Source of the DNA: Lamellibrachia columna
Taxonomy: Eukaryota > Annelida > Polychaeta > Sabellida > Siboglinidae
Assembly: GCA_963662155.1 (NCBI GenBank)
Contig: OY759265.1
Span: forward strand, 41,069,405-41,133,404
Reading direction: 5' to 3'
DNA: 64,000 bases
Part shown: positions 39,417-52,200 of the stretch, in pieces
Numbering within the stretch: the stretch's first letter is position 1
Layout: the number at the start of each line of letters is the position of its first letter
Made by a program: the position numbers and the translations under genes
The notes under the pieces: generated by a model
What the model saw: the letters and a program-made list of their open reading frames with translations, nothing else
Databases searched by the model: none
What the model was told of the DNA's origin: nothing

Positions 39417-39625
39417 GACACGCGCACGCACACGCACACGCACACGCACACGCACACGCACACGCACACGCACACGCACACGCACACGCACACGCACACG
39501 CACACGCACACGCACACGCACACGCACACGCACACGCACACGCACACGCACACGCACACGCACACGCACACGCACACGCACACGCACACGCACACGCACA
39601 CGCACACGCACACGCACACGCACGC
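39417..39625. repeat. (ACACGC)n hexanucleotide repeat
   Basis: About 33 almost perfect copies, CpG-containing. Upstream of DUF288 gene 2. All long open frames here are artefacts. Confidence 0.98.
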
Positions 39626-40145
39626 CGAGTTAACCACAATGAACCATAGTGGGGCTAAGATGAGCACTTGTCGGCAACTGCATCTATCGTAATGTGGATT
39701 GAGTGTAACGACAAAATTTCGTCACATCTCCATTACACACACGATGCATTACTTAGTTTATGTATTTGCTAATGCTTAGTCTCATATCATTTGGCTGCTT
39801 AACGGCTGTGCTGACATTTAAATGAATTTGTAATGCATTTGCACTCACGGCATTCGAATTGTTATGACCTTATATAATAACAATTTGAAATCTAGCTGTT
39901 TGCCACTGCTGCGTGTTCGACAGTGAGTATTTGGAAATATGTCAATAGAGCTGAAAACACTTAATATGGTGTAGTGATAGATATTTCCGCATGCGCCCAC
40001 GTATGCATGCATGCATTGATGTTATTTTATGTGCGTGCGCGCGCGGGCATAACAATAAGACACCTTCTCCTGCATGGTTGCCTTCAGGGACACTTCCTCT
40101 CTCGCCAAGTGCACTGAAACTGCCACCAACACTGCAAGCATTAGA

Positions 40146-40238
40146 ATGTCTCCGATAACTAAGACTAAGAAGCTACTTGTGCGTCTGAACCGGTTTCCAT
40201 GCTGTCTGTTCATTGGCGTCGCGCTCATTGTGTATTTG
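40146..40238 (+). CDS. DUF288 gene 2 exon 1 (membrane anchor)
   Basis: 31 codons, MSPITKTKKLLVRLNRFP then a hydrophobic run, ending at a strong donor TTG/GTAAGT in phase 0 as in gene 1 exon 1. An in-frame ATG at 40074 would add 24 residues. I prefer 40146 because the tail length then matches gene 1. The link to the later exons is inferred from phase, orientation and topology. Confidence 0.6.
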
Positions 40239-43200
40239 GTAAGTATTCCAAATGTATAAACGCCTACCCATATTCACACAGTGATATATTATCTGTGGAA
40301 GGAGATGAACAATTTCGAATTGTCAGATCCACCGCTGCGCTGCTGGCGGTCACCTCAAATATGGACCAAGAAATGTAATCGACGTACTACAACATTGACC
40401 AATTACTGCTTATTTCCTGGCAACAGTACATAGGCCGTTCAATGTCAGCTCACTTAGAATCTCACAAACACAGCATCGAAGTATAACACCAACGGAGTAC
40501 ATCAAAGTTGAACTGTAGAGTATATGAAGATATGTTTCAATGGTTATGTGTTCCTTTTTTCTAGTAGAGGGGACATTTTTAACCAGTGGATCAATGTGGT
40601 ATATTTTGATATCGATGACCTGATATATCAGCGTAAACAATAGTTTGTGTCTAATCAGACTTTTCTTTCAATAATATGCCAACATGCTATATATTTCTAG
40701 TGTTGTACCTTAATTCAAGCGCTATGAGCGCCTTATTGGTACAACCAGTAATGTAATAATCGACCGGTAATGTAATAATCGACCGGTAATGTAATAAATC
40801 GACCAGTAATGTAATAAAAATGATGATGATAATCATTATGATGATGATGTTAATAATGATGACTTTCTGATGCACCACCAAAATAAACTCACTAAGTGAG
40901 GCGTGACGGGCGTAACGATAATCCGTAGTGTGTCCATTTTATAAATCTCGACAAGGAGCATTCAATTATGAGGAATGATTAAAGACAAGATTAAAGTTTA
41001 ACAAAAAGTGTTATAACTCGTAGAACCTCAACGCTACTTCCTTATGTTTTTGTGCGGAATCATATGACGGTATTAATGTAGACCCATAGGCAGTTTGTGA
41101 TTTCATCACCATGCAGGAATATGCTGGCTGGCTATTGCCGACATTGCTCGGTTGTTACAACCAGTAATGTAATGATTGACCGGTAATGTAATAACTCGAC
41201 CAGTAATGTAATAATTGACCGGTAATGTAATATATCGACCGGTAATGTAATAATCGACTAGTAACGTAATAAATCGACCAGTAATGTAATAAAAATGATG
41301 ATGATGATGTTAACAATGATGATGTATAAGGTGATGATGAGGGTGATAAACGATTATGAAGATGATGACAATTAAGGGGCGATCTTAGTGACGATCATAA
41401 TGATTATGATGATTATGACGATGATGATGATGATAACGTTGGTGATGATGATGGTGATAAATGGTTATGATGATGAGAGGAAGAAGATTAAGACAATTAA
41501 GCGGTCTTAGTGATGTTGATAATGATGACGATGACGAAGATGATGACAATGAGGGTGATCATTATTACGATTATGAGGACGAAGACATCATCCTACTCCT
41601 CCTCCTCATCGTCATCATCATCCTCATGTTCATCCTTGTAATGGCTAGCCATGCTGACACCCACTCGGCGTTCACAAACCTATGATTAACATAGGAATCT
41701 CTGAACGAGTGAGCCGCATGTTTTCTGGGAGGACATATGGAATGCCGTTCATATAACCTCCCAGGTAACGCACGGCAGTAACTACATGTTAGCAAACAAT
41801 CGGACCGAGTCAGACAGAGCGGTAAGGAAGAAGGGGGGGGGGTCATTAAAAAGGGTCACCTCAACACATGAAAGAGATAATCTACACTCAATTAAGGGAT
41901 CATCTCAAACAATTATTTAAGGGATCATTAAAAATACTTAATACCTGATCATCATTTGATCAAATTAAGGGGTCATATCAAACAAGTTAGGGGAAATCTC
42001 AAAATGCAATGTGATGTTATATTAGAAACTTAAGTTTAAATGCAAAAATAATAAAATAAGGGACCAGCTGAAACAATTAAGGGGTCATCTCAAAAATTAA
42101 AAGATCGTCACAAAATATGTAAGAAGTAACTAACAAGTTAATTAGCCGATCGTCTCAACAAATTAAGGGATCATCTCAAAAATTAAGTGTCTTCTCAAAA
42201 AAGTCAGGGGTCATATTAAAAAGTATAACTAGTCAATACAAATGAACCGGCTGATCGTCTCAATAAATTAAGGGATCATTTCGTAAAATAATGGGGTCTT
42301 CCCAAACCAGGTAAAGGATCATTTAAAAAGCAGGGATCATTTTAAAACGTATCTAGCTGATCGTTATGAAATGAAGCAGTCACTTCATATAATTAAGGGA
42401 ATCTTAACAAGTAAGGATTCATACCAAAACACAAACTTAAGGGGTCATCAAACAAATGTTGGGGTCACATCGAAAATGTAAGGAGTTATCTCAACTAAAT
42501 TAAATGGATTTTAAATGAAGGAATCATTTAAAAAATGTAAGGGTTATTAAAAAAATTAACTAACTCATCAACTGAAAAATTTAAAGTGTCATCTCATAGA
42601 ATTAATGGTTTATCTCAAAATTAAAATGTAAGGAGTCGTATCAAAAGACAAACTTAAGGGGTCATCAAAACATTAAGGAACCATCTAAAAAATATAAGAG
42701 GGTCATCTAAAAAAATCAGCCTCTTTTTGTACATTTTGAGGTGATCGCTTTTTAATTTAAAGGCACCCTTCAGTTTTGGGATTACCTCTTAATGTCATCA
42801 ATTTTAAATGTACCCCTAAATTTTATATGTTGAGTTGCTCGCTTAATTGTTTAGGCAACCCACTATAATTGCAACTAAAATCCATTGATATTTACTACAT
42901 ATAATCAGTACTTGTGTGGGCTGTTGATTCAGACTAAATGTCTAAACTATTTTTCTTGCGTAATTCGTGGGCAAACACGTGAGACTGCCTTCGTATATTT
43001 ATGTTCTTTGATTACATAATAATAACATATAATTATGATATGTATATGTTGCGGAATTACACAACCGAACACTGGCAGCGCGCAGGTGGAGAAGAGAAGA
43101 ATCGCCACGCCATTTTGCGGTTATGTTCTAGTACGACGTCCGCGCTTACTGCCGTTGTACTCAGACGTCCGCCCTTACTACCGTTGTAATCAAACGTTCG

Positions 43201-46200
43201 CGCTTAATGCTGTTGTACTCAGACGTCTGCCCTTACTACCGTTGTAATCAAACGTTCGCGCTTAATGCTGTTGTACTCAGACGTCCGCCCTTACTACCGT
43301 TGTAATCAAACGTTCGCGCTTAATGCTGTTGTACTCAGACGTCCGCCCTTACTACCGTTGTAATCAAACGTTCGCGCTTAATGCTGTTGTACTCAGACGT
43401 CCGCCTTTACTACCGTTGTAATCAAACGTTCGCGCTTAATGCTGTTGTACTCAGACGTCCGCCCTTACTACCGTTGTAATCAAACGTTCGCGCTTAATGC
43501 TGTTGTACTCAGACGTCCGCGCTTACTACCGTTGTAATCAAACGTCCGCGCTTAATGCTGTTGTGCTCAGACGTCCGCGCTTAGACGTGGGAACGCAGGA
43601 GCACGTGGAAACACCGAAACGGACCGGAGGAACGGGAAAACGTGATCTCGGAAGCGCGGGAACGCCTGAGTATATAAAGATGGAGGCGAGCAAAATCAAT
43701 CCCTTGCGAACCGTACAATGCCGATCATATATTCACGACATCGATGTAGAAAGAGAGAGAGAGAGAGGGGGAGGACATTTTCATTCGAACGTGAGTAATT
43801 TTGATCAACGTGTCTTGTTAATTTGTCATTATATTGTTCAGCTCAATTGTTAAGATAAATTATATTTTCATTTGCACGTTATTAAGCGATATATAGGCAA
43901 ACCGTTATTTCACCCGTCAACAGCGTTGTATATAAACACATCTTGTCACAATACTCTTTATTCGATAGCTGTAGGATATGTGATTTTCAACCTCACTTAA
44001 GTAAGATGGCGCAACGCGTCACGCTAATTAACGGATCCATCACAATGTTTGTCCGCATAGTGGCGCTTCTAGCTCTTTAATTTGCCAGGTAACATGTATT
44101 TTGTTCAAAAATTAGTTTCTGCCGGTTTTGGGGTGGTGGATTTCCCCCGAAAGCAAAAAAGTACATTTATTTAAGGGAACGACTATTACATTATCGGTCG
44201 ATTGATTACATTACCAGTTGTACCAATGGACCGGTAATGTAATAAATCGACCGGTAATGTAATAATCGACCGGTAACATAATAATTCGACCGGTAATGTA
44301 ATAAAAACTGAAGATGATTATGATGACGATGATGATGAAGATGATAAATGCTAATGATAATGATGAATAGGAGGAGAAAGATGAAGGCAGGGTAGCAGGG
44401 AAGACAAAAAGGAAGAGGTCTTTTAAAATATAAACGTTCATCTCAAATGTAAGGTATAATTTAAACACAATAACTAGCTGATCGTCTCAAACAAATTAAG
44501 ATGTAACATCGTAAAATTAAGTGGTCTTCCAAAAAAATTAAGGGAACATTAAAAAAAATATAAGGGGTCATTAAAAAAATCAACTAGCTGATCCTCTCAA
44601 CAAATTAGGAGATCATATCATAGAATAAAGGGTCATATCAAAATACAAATATAATGAGTCATCAAAATGCAAACTTAAGTAGTTTTTGTAAAACAAATTA
44701 CAGAGTGTACTGTGGTATCATATCATAAGGAAAACTGTAAGGGGTGATTTATAAAAAAATTAATAAGCTGGTCGTCACTATGGATCATCTCAAAACATTA
44801 AGGGGTCATGTAATAAAATAAATTAGTCTTCTAGAAAAGTAAAGGATGATTTCAAGTGTAAGGATCATTTAAAAACTGATGTAGCTGATTGTCTGAAAAA
44901 TATGGGATCATCTCATACAAAATAATTGGGCTTCTCGAAAAAGCTATGGGATCACAAAACATGCAAGCGGTAATTTATAATAAACTAGCTGATCGTCTCA
45001 ATAAACTAAGGGATCATCTTAAAACATTAAAAGGTCACCTCATACAATAAAGGGGTCTTCTAAAAAAGTTAAAGGATCATTTGAAAAACGTAGATATTCA
45101 TTCACAAAGAACTAGCTGATCGTCTCAATAAATTAAAAGATCATTTAAAAATATTAAAGTGTCATCGAATAAAATAAAGGGGTCTTCTCAAATAAGTTAA
45201 ATATTAATTAAAAAAAATAGAAGTGTATATTAAAAAGAACTAGCTGATCGTCTCAACGCATCGAGGGATCATCTCAAAACATTAAGGGGTCTTCCCATAA
45301 AAAGGGTCTTCTCAAAAAAGTTAAGGTGTTATTTCACACTAAATGTAAATGTTCATTAAGAAAGAACTGATCGTCTCAATAAATTTAGATTGTCTTAAAA
45401 AGGGGTCTACTCAAAAAGGTTAATGGAACTATAAAAAAAATAGACGTGTTGATTAAAAAGAACTGGCTGATTGTCTCAACACATTAAGGGATCATCTCAA
45501 AACATTAAGTGGTCATCTGATAAAATAAAGGGGTTTTCTCAAAAAAGGTAAGGGGTTATTTCAAAAATGTAAATATTCATTAAACAAACAAGTGCCATAT
45601 GTTGGAACTGTGGAAAACTTGTAGAAATTAGTAGGAACTCGCTACATAGGTTTATCGACAGCAATGGCGCAGCCCATGAAATATGGTTGCTGATTGTTCA
45701 AAAAGCTTTTCCTAATAAACCACTGGGTTGATAGTGTTGATTGTAGTTGCAAACGGTTAGTTTATATTCATTCTTGTAGGTGTATCATCCCAAAAAATTG
45801 CCTTTTGTTTCCATTTAAGGGATAATCAAGCACAATATAAAATTAACGGGTACTTTTAAAATTTACGAAATTAAGAGGTAATCCCCAAAACTAAAGGGTA
45901 TCTTTAAATTAAAAAGCAATCACCTCAAAACGTAAAATAAGAGGCTGATTTTCAGGTGGCCCTCTTACTACAAGGTTTAGATGACTCTTTAATGGTCCAC
46001 TTAACTTAATCAGATGATGAGCTAATTATTTTATGACCCTTACATTTTTCAAAATGATTCCTTAATTCATAAGGTTTCGATTTGACCCCATAATTTGTTT
46101 TATGACCCCTTAAGTTTTTGTTATGAATTCTTATATGTTTAGATAGACCACATTATTTCATGAAATGATCCCTTAATATATTGAGACGATCAGCTGGTTC

Positions 46201-49200
46201 ATTTGTAATGACTAATTACACTTTTTAATATGATCCCTTAACTTTTGAGAAGACACCTTTAATTTTGGAGATGATCCCTTATTTTTTGGAGACGGTCAAG
46301 TTAGCTAGTTGACTTGTTCTTACATATTTTGTGACGATCCGTTAACTTGTTTGAGAAGACCCATTCATTTTATGAGATGACCCCTTAATTTATATAACTT
46401 TTTTTAGAAGACCACTTGGTTTCATTAAATGATCCTTAATGACTCCTTTTTAAATTATCCTTTAACTTGTTTTTGATAAAATCCCTTAATTTTAGTACTA
46501 TTTTAAAATACTTTAGTTGCCCTTTAATCGTTTAGATGAACATGTTAGTAGACTGAAATTACCCTTAACTTTAATGTTTGAGATAACCCCTTAATGGTTT
46601 CAGCGGATCCCTTATTTTATTATTTTTGCGATTAAATTTAAGTTTCTAATATAATATCACATTGCATTTTGAGATTTCCCCTCTAAGTTGTTTGATATGA
46701 CCCTTTAATTTGCTCAAATGATGATTAGGTATTAAGCATGTTTATTGATCCCTTAAATAATTGTTTGATATGATCCCTTAATTGAGTGTAGATTATCTCT
46801 TTCATGTGTTGAGGTGACCCTTTTTTAATGACCCCCCCCTCTTCCTTACTGCTCTGTCTGACTCGGTCCTATTTTTTGCCAACATGTAGTTCCTGCCGTG
46901 GGTTACCTGGGAGGTTATATGAACGGCATTCCATATGTCCTCCCAGAAAAAATGCGGCTCACTCGTTCGGAGATTCCTATGTTAATCATACGTTTGTGAA
47001 CGTTGAGTGAGTGTCAGCATGGCTAGCCGTTATAAGGGTGAACATGAGGATGATGATGATGATGAGGATGAGGAGGAGCAGGATGATGAGGCTGAGGATG
47101 TCATTGTCTTCGTTCTGATAATCGTAATAACGATCACCTTCATTGTCATCATCTTCGTCGTCATCATCATCATCATCATTAAGACCGATTAATTGTCTTC
47201 ATATTCTTCCTGATCATCATCATAACCATTTATCACCCTCATCATCACCGTCGTTATCATCATTATTATTATCATCATCATTTAATGTTAGCAATAACAA
47301 ACAAGTGCTGATGTCTTAGTTTCTTCCTTTGTTTGTAGTCATAAATCCATTTAAACATATCCTATGCTATGATAAAGACAACTATTGATATCACCCACTT
47401 CGACACTAATTTGTTATAATTATTGTAACAATCTTGTTTGTTTTCAGGTTGTCTCAAAGATTTGGTGAAATCACTTCCATCATCATGAACCTCAAGAATC
47501 ATGGAAAGTGCATCACATGGATTTATGGAACCACAAACAACTGATTTTGAATTAATGAAGCAACGCTGATTTTTGGGTCCAGTTTATGCAGCACAATAAA
47601 GGACTAGATATTTATACTGTATTGCACCACTGTGACAGGGACTAGAATCCAGCATATATAAACAAAACATTATAATTTTATTATTCATTTGTTTACATAC
47701 CGGTACCAGATTCGTTTATTTATAATAACGATTCCCTCACTGTGAATTGTTTTTGATCTGTACTGATTTACGTTAATAACTTTGTGATTTGTGTATTAAG
47801 TTCATTTTAAAAAGCGACTGCTATGGATAACACATAACTATTGTTTGGTTTCACTGTATTAGTTAACAAATGCAGTTACATTCTCTGCAATGAACATTTT
47901 GAGTAATATAAAAGTCTTCACATAAGAAATTGTGCAAGCTTAATTCACCTAAAAGATGTTTATTCTTTTCAAGGCCGGGGGGACCTGTTTTCGAGAAGGG
48001 AAATGCACGTTAATAGAATTGAACATAAATTGACAAAAGCTAAGAGTACCAACGAAGTGAAGAAACGTTTTAATATTATAACGCACAAATGATGTTACCA
48101 TCTCAGACAAGTGATTAGTTTGAGATTATGGAATGAAAGCGGACGCCGACGAAGGTCAACCTTCGCCGTCGAACACTGTAAACAGACTGGCTCGCAACTT
48201 CCGGCGATCACTAATATGACCCGATTTTCGCGCATGCGCGGAGCCTGCCAATTTTATGCGAAACAAAAAGAACAGTCACGAGTACAACAAGTTCTACACG
48301 TTGCGCAGTTTTAAAACATGTAAGCACCAATAAGTTCAGCAGTACGTGGATAAAATCCAGTTAGTGTTTATGAATTGTTCGTAGTTGGCTTGGATATATG
48401 GGTGAATATACCGTAGCGCAAAATATTGTGTCCCTCGTGTTTATATTGCAATACATCCATTAACTGAATCTTTCAACTATTTTTGTTTTCAATATTTAAG
48501 GGATGGTAGTCATTTACGTAATTTACTAATGTATTTTATATGCAAGGTAACTAACTCAGTTTCACTATTTTTCCTGTTTTATCAGACGGGGTACCCTAAA
48601 ATAGTTGTTCCCGTAGTCCAACAATTTGATGTCTCGTTTGCATTTATCGCATGTCTTAAATTGGATGTGGTATATGTACATCACATACTGATTTGGTTAT
48701 GTGACTATATGTACATTATTATATACATTATTAACTTTTGGCTTTGTAATAAAGCTCTTTTACAACATGACTTATGTTACTACTTCAGCAAATAATCCTT
48801 CGTCACTAGCATTGTAAGTTACGTACTGTGCGCATAAATTAAGCATTTTTGTAATTGTTTTGATTTTATTCAGTCTTTTGTAAATGCACTCGTAGTAAGT
48901 TAGTTAATTAGTTAATGAGTTAGTTACTGTTAGTTGCTGCTAGCTTTTGTTACTCATAAATAAAGATATATAGTGATTTGTTTAACATTTTTTTAAATCT
49001 AGGCTATAGCCATTCATGTGTGACCATTGAATACAGCTGGCCAACAGATGGCGCCTCAAATATGCAATTAGCATTGAAACAATAGGGAGTGTCACCTCTT
49101 ATCAGTAGTATTTGGTAATTATGTTAACAACCCGTGACAACATGATAGCGCTTCGCCCATGAACCAAGGAACAGGATATTGTTTTGCTCCCACCAAAATT

Positions 49201-52200
49201 AACCATCAGTGGAGTTGGGCTATTGTTGAAATCAGGTATTCATTTGTTAATGGTCCAAAAAGCTCTGCACAACAACTTACATTATTATCTTACATCAGTA
49301 CACAGGAACGCCAGCGAAGAACTCGGCAACTTTCGTGAAGCCTCCCAAACTACCCGAGCGGTGGGTCATCGCTGTCGGCAGGAATGTATCTTGTGACACG
49401 CTGGCGTTGACATTCGCTGATTGGACGGTGCTCATGGTCGATGGAGAAACAGCACGACACAGGTTTACTTGCTTTAAATCTTTTAAAACTATGCGGCAGT
49501 GCCAGGTTTGGGGTGAATTCGAAAATTGACTGGAATTGATCAGTTCAATTCAGTTCAATCCCAGAAGTGATTTGTCAAAAGTTTTCCAGTTAATCAAGTC
49601 TCTAGCTGGATTTGACTTGGAATTGAAAGGTTTCAAGCAGAAGTGGAATTTATCAAACGTATTTGAAAAAAATTAAATTGGAAGTAATCATGAAGAATTC
49701 AAATGAATTATTGATTAAACTAAATTAGCTTTGGGCACGTGGAAAAAATTGACGAAGAGGGCAGATGCGCTTAGAGAATATGGTGGAAGGAGAAGACCGG
49801 AGGAAGACCGAGACTGAGGTGGGAGGACTGCGGGAAGAGTGATTTTGTGGGAGTAGGAGGGGAGTGAAGAATGAAAGAGAGGTATAGGTGGAGTCGAGAC
49901 GGTTGGTGGAGTCGGCAGTGAAACGGGATCAGTGACAAAGAAGAAGGGAAAACAAAAGTCGACGACCGGTATCGATGCCAGCCTCACCCCCGGATTTCAG
50001 GGATAAAGAGGAGATCAACAACAACCTCAACCCAGTATAATGGCACAAATCGTCTATTTATACTTTCAATTACATAGAAAAACAACTTAATGATGTTCAC
50101 ATTGTCATCAAACTGGTCTAACGATTTCTAGTGGTGGTAATTGGGTTATATTTCCTTACTAAAGTGATGGGTATTCTTTGAGTTATTACCTACAGTTTTG
50201 ATTAGCATTTCACTGTGCAGGTGAACAATTAATAATGTGTTAACTGAACTGTATCGCATTTTCAATGAAAATTTATTACTAATAATTATAATTACTCTTA
50301 TTATACATCTCGTTCCTTGCAGTTAACGTTTTATTACATACTTAGGTGCGTACGATTAATTTAACTCTAATTTGACACCACATATGGCTGTATGTCAATC
50401 AATATCTAATTGAGTAGGGGGTCAATGTTGCCAACTCTGCTGTCTTTTATCAATGACACACAACCTACATTAATAATATGTGTTCAGGCATTCTCGATGC
50501 GTTGTTCTGAACCGAGATGACATCGATGGGACTACCACTCAGTTGCTTATGTCTGATAAGAGACAGTCTCGTCTCCTTGCGGCTTTCCTGTATGCCATCC
50601 AGGTTTGTAACTACGTGATTGCACTAGTAGTGGTGTTAGTAGTAGTGTTATGCTTCCTTTGTCAGACAGAATCTTGGCATCGCGAGCTATGTGCATACAA
50701 CGAAGAGATACCCAGATAAATCTTTAATCTACCTCTTGCCTTTAGTTGAGCTGAACTGGTGTAACTAGTAGTTCTTAGTTTCATAGAAGACAGCGCTATC
50801 TAGGACCATTTAGTGTTAACAGCAGACAGCCAATAACCAAATAATATTTAAAAAAATTATAACTGTAAAATAGTTCACTCAATCGGGAAACTAAAATATT
50901 ACCTAACAATAGTCGAACCATCATACTTAGTTGGGATTAACAAGTTCATATCAACTCAACTGAGTCATTTGTGAAAAAATTGGGACATCATTTATTGTTA
51001 GATACAAACCTTACTGTTTTGTTTTGCAGCGTGGTGCAACTGTTATATTACCCATCGTGGAGTCTGCCGATGCCAGCACGATACATCCGCCCAAGCATGC
51101 TGCAACTGTCGGACCGCAGACGGGATTAGTCGCCACGTCTGGCGGCATTATGTTTGATGTGGCAGCTCACTTTGGCTGCAACAGGACATCACATGGAAAG
51201 CATTCCCCATCAGCAATGTCCTATTCATTGTGCCGCCGCAAAGTCGCTGCCATTCAGACGACGGCAGCATGCTATGGAGTGCAGACTCCAGACTCGGCCA
51301 TCACCTGTGATGCCCACGCCCCAAATGTGGCATTGGCCAACGCAAGATTCGCACCAGTTCATCTGGAAGACGCTCTGTACACAAGCGACGCATTCTGGGC
51401 TTTGCCTGCAGCGCTGGTGACTGATCCTGATGAGAGCTTAATGTGGAGCTTAGGTGTGCAGCGTTTACTGTGGCTCAGTGGGAACCAGGTTGTCGTACAA
51501 CGTTGCAGGACTAGCTTGAGTTCGTCAGCGAGCAGTCGGTTATTCTCCGTAGCGGATCAACTGAACAATTGGAACTGTTGGGATACGACCATGAAGCAAT
51601 GCATTCTGGATATAATGGCCAATAATTCTGGGTTGCTTAACGATTCTATAACGTTGTCTTACAGCAATTGGTTTGATGCATTGGAAGAGACAGGCTACAT
51701 GTTTCCACAATTCAGTCATTCGTTCAATGAAGAATGTGAAAGTGTAATATTGCATGCAGTAGATCATTCTGTGCCCGTGACACATCAACACTTAGGTCCT
51801 GGTGTATACACCCCTGTTACTAATCTGGACCCTATAATGAAACTCTATAACGATACATGTCATCATCGTAATCTAGCGTTGCCTAAGCACGTACACATCA
51901 ACTTTGCACAACCGTGGACACAGTTTGATGATGTGCTTCTCTTAGTCATTTTCAACAACCCGCATTATGATGCTATTCCATACTTTGAAACACTGTATCG
52001 GCCATTCTTCCCGAATATGCTATACTGTGGTCCAGGCGCAATCGATGTGAATCGCTATCCAGGTGTTAATAGGTTTACATTTTCTTTCATTTCCTACGGA
52101 AGTAATCCTGCCGGCCACGTCAACGGTGCTTTTACTCAAAAGTGTACGGCGATGGCTTTGCAGCTGAACTACGCCGTCCAGGGCTATTTAGTAGCATCTG

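Noticed and set aside
40074..40145. Upstream in-frame ATG of DUF288 gene 2
   Set aside because: Would add 24 residues that have no counterpart in gene 1; 40146 gives a comparable N-tail. Not excluded.
43138..43590. CRISPR-like array
   Set aside because: No unique spacers: the whole unit is repeated, and the genome is eukaryotic. The same applies to the 40.7-41.3 kb repeats.
46828..47010. Conserved 60-aa protein shared by IR2 arms
   Set aside because: Similarity between arms follows from the inverted duplication; it is flanked by GAT and minisatellite repeats and has no recognisable domain.
50603..50719. Transmembrane segment continuing the gene 2 exon 3 frame
   Set aside because: It follows a donor site (CAG/GTTTGT). 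Splicing there aligns exactly with gene 1 (AIQ/RGA versus AIE/HGA). Conservation with gene 3 is explained by recent duplication, although I considered an alternative short membrane isoform.
51024..51029. TTG as a start codon of a 603-aa protein
   Set aside because: This is the splice acceptor TTTTGCAG of an internal exon.
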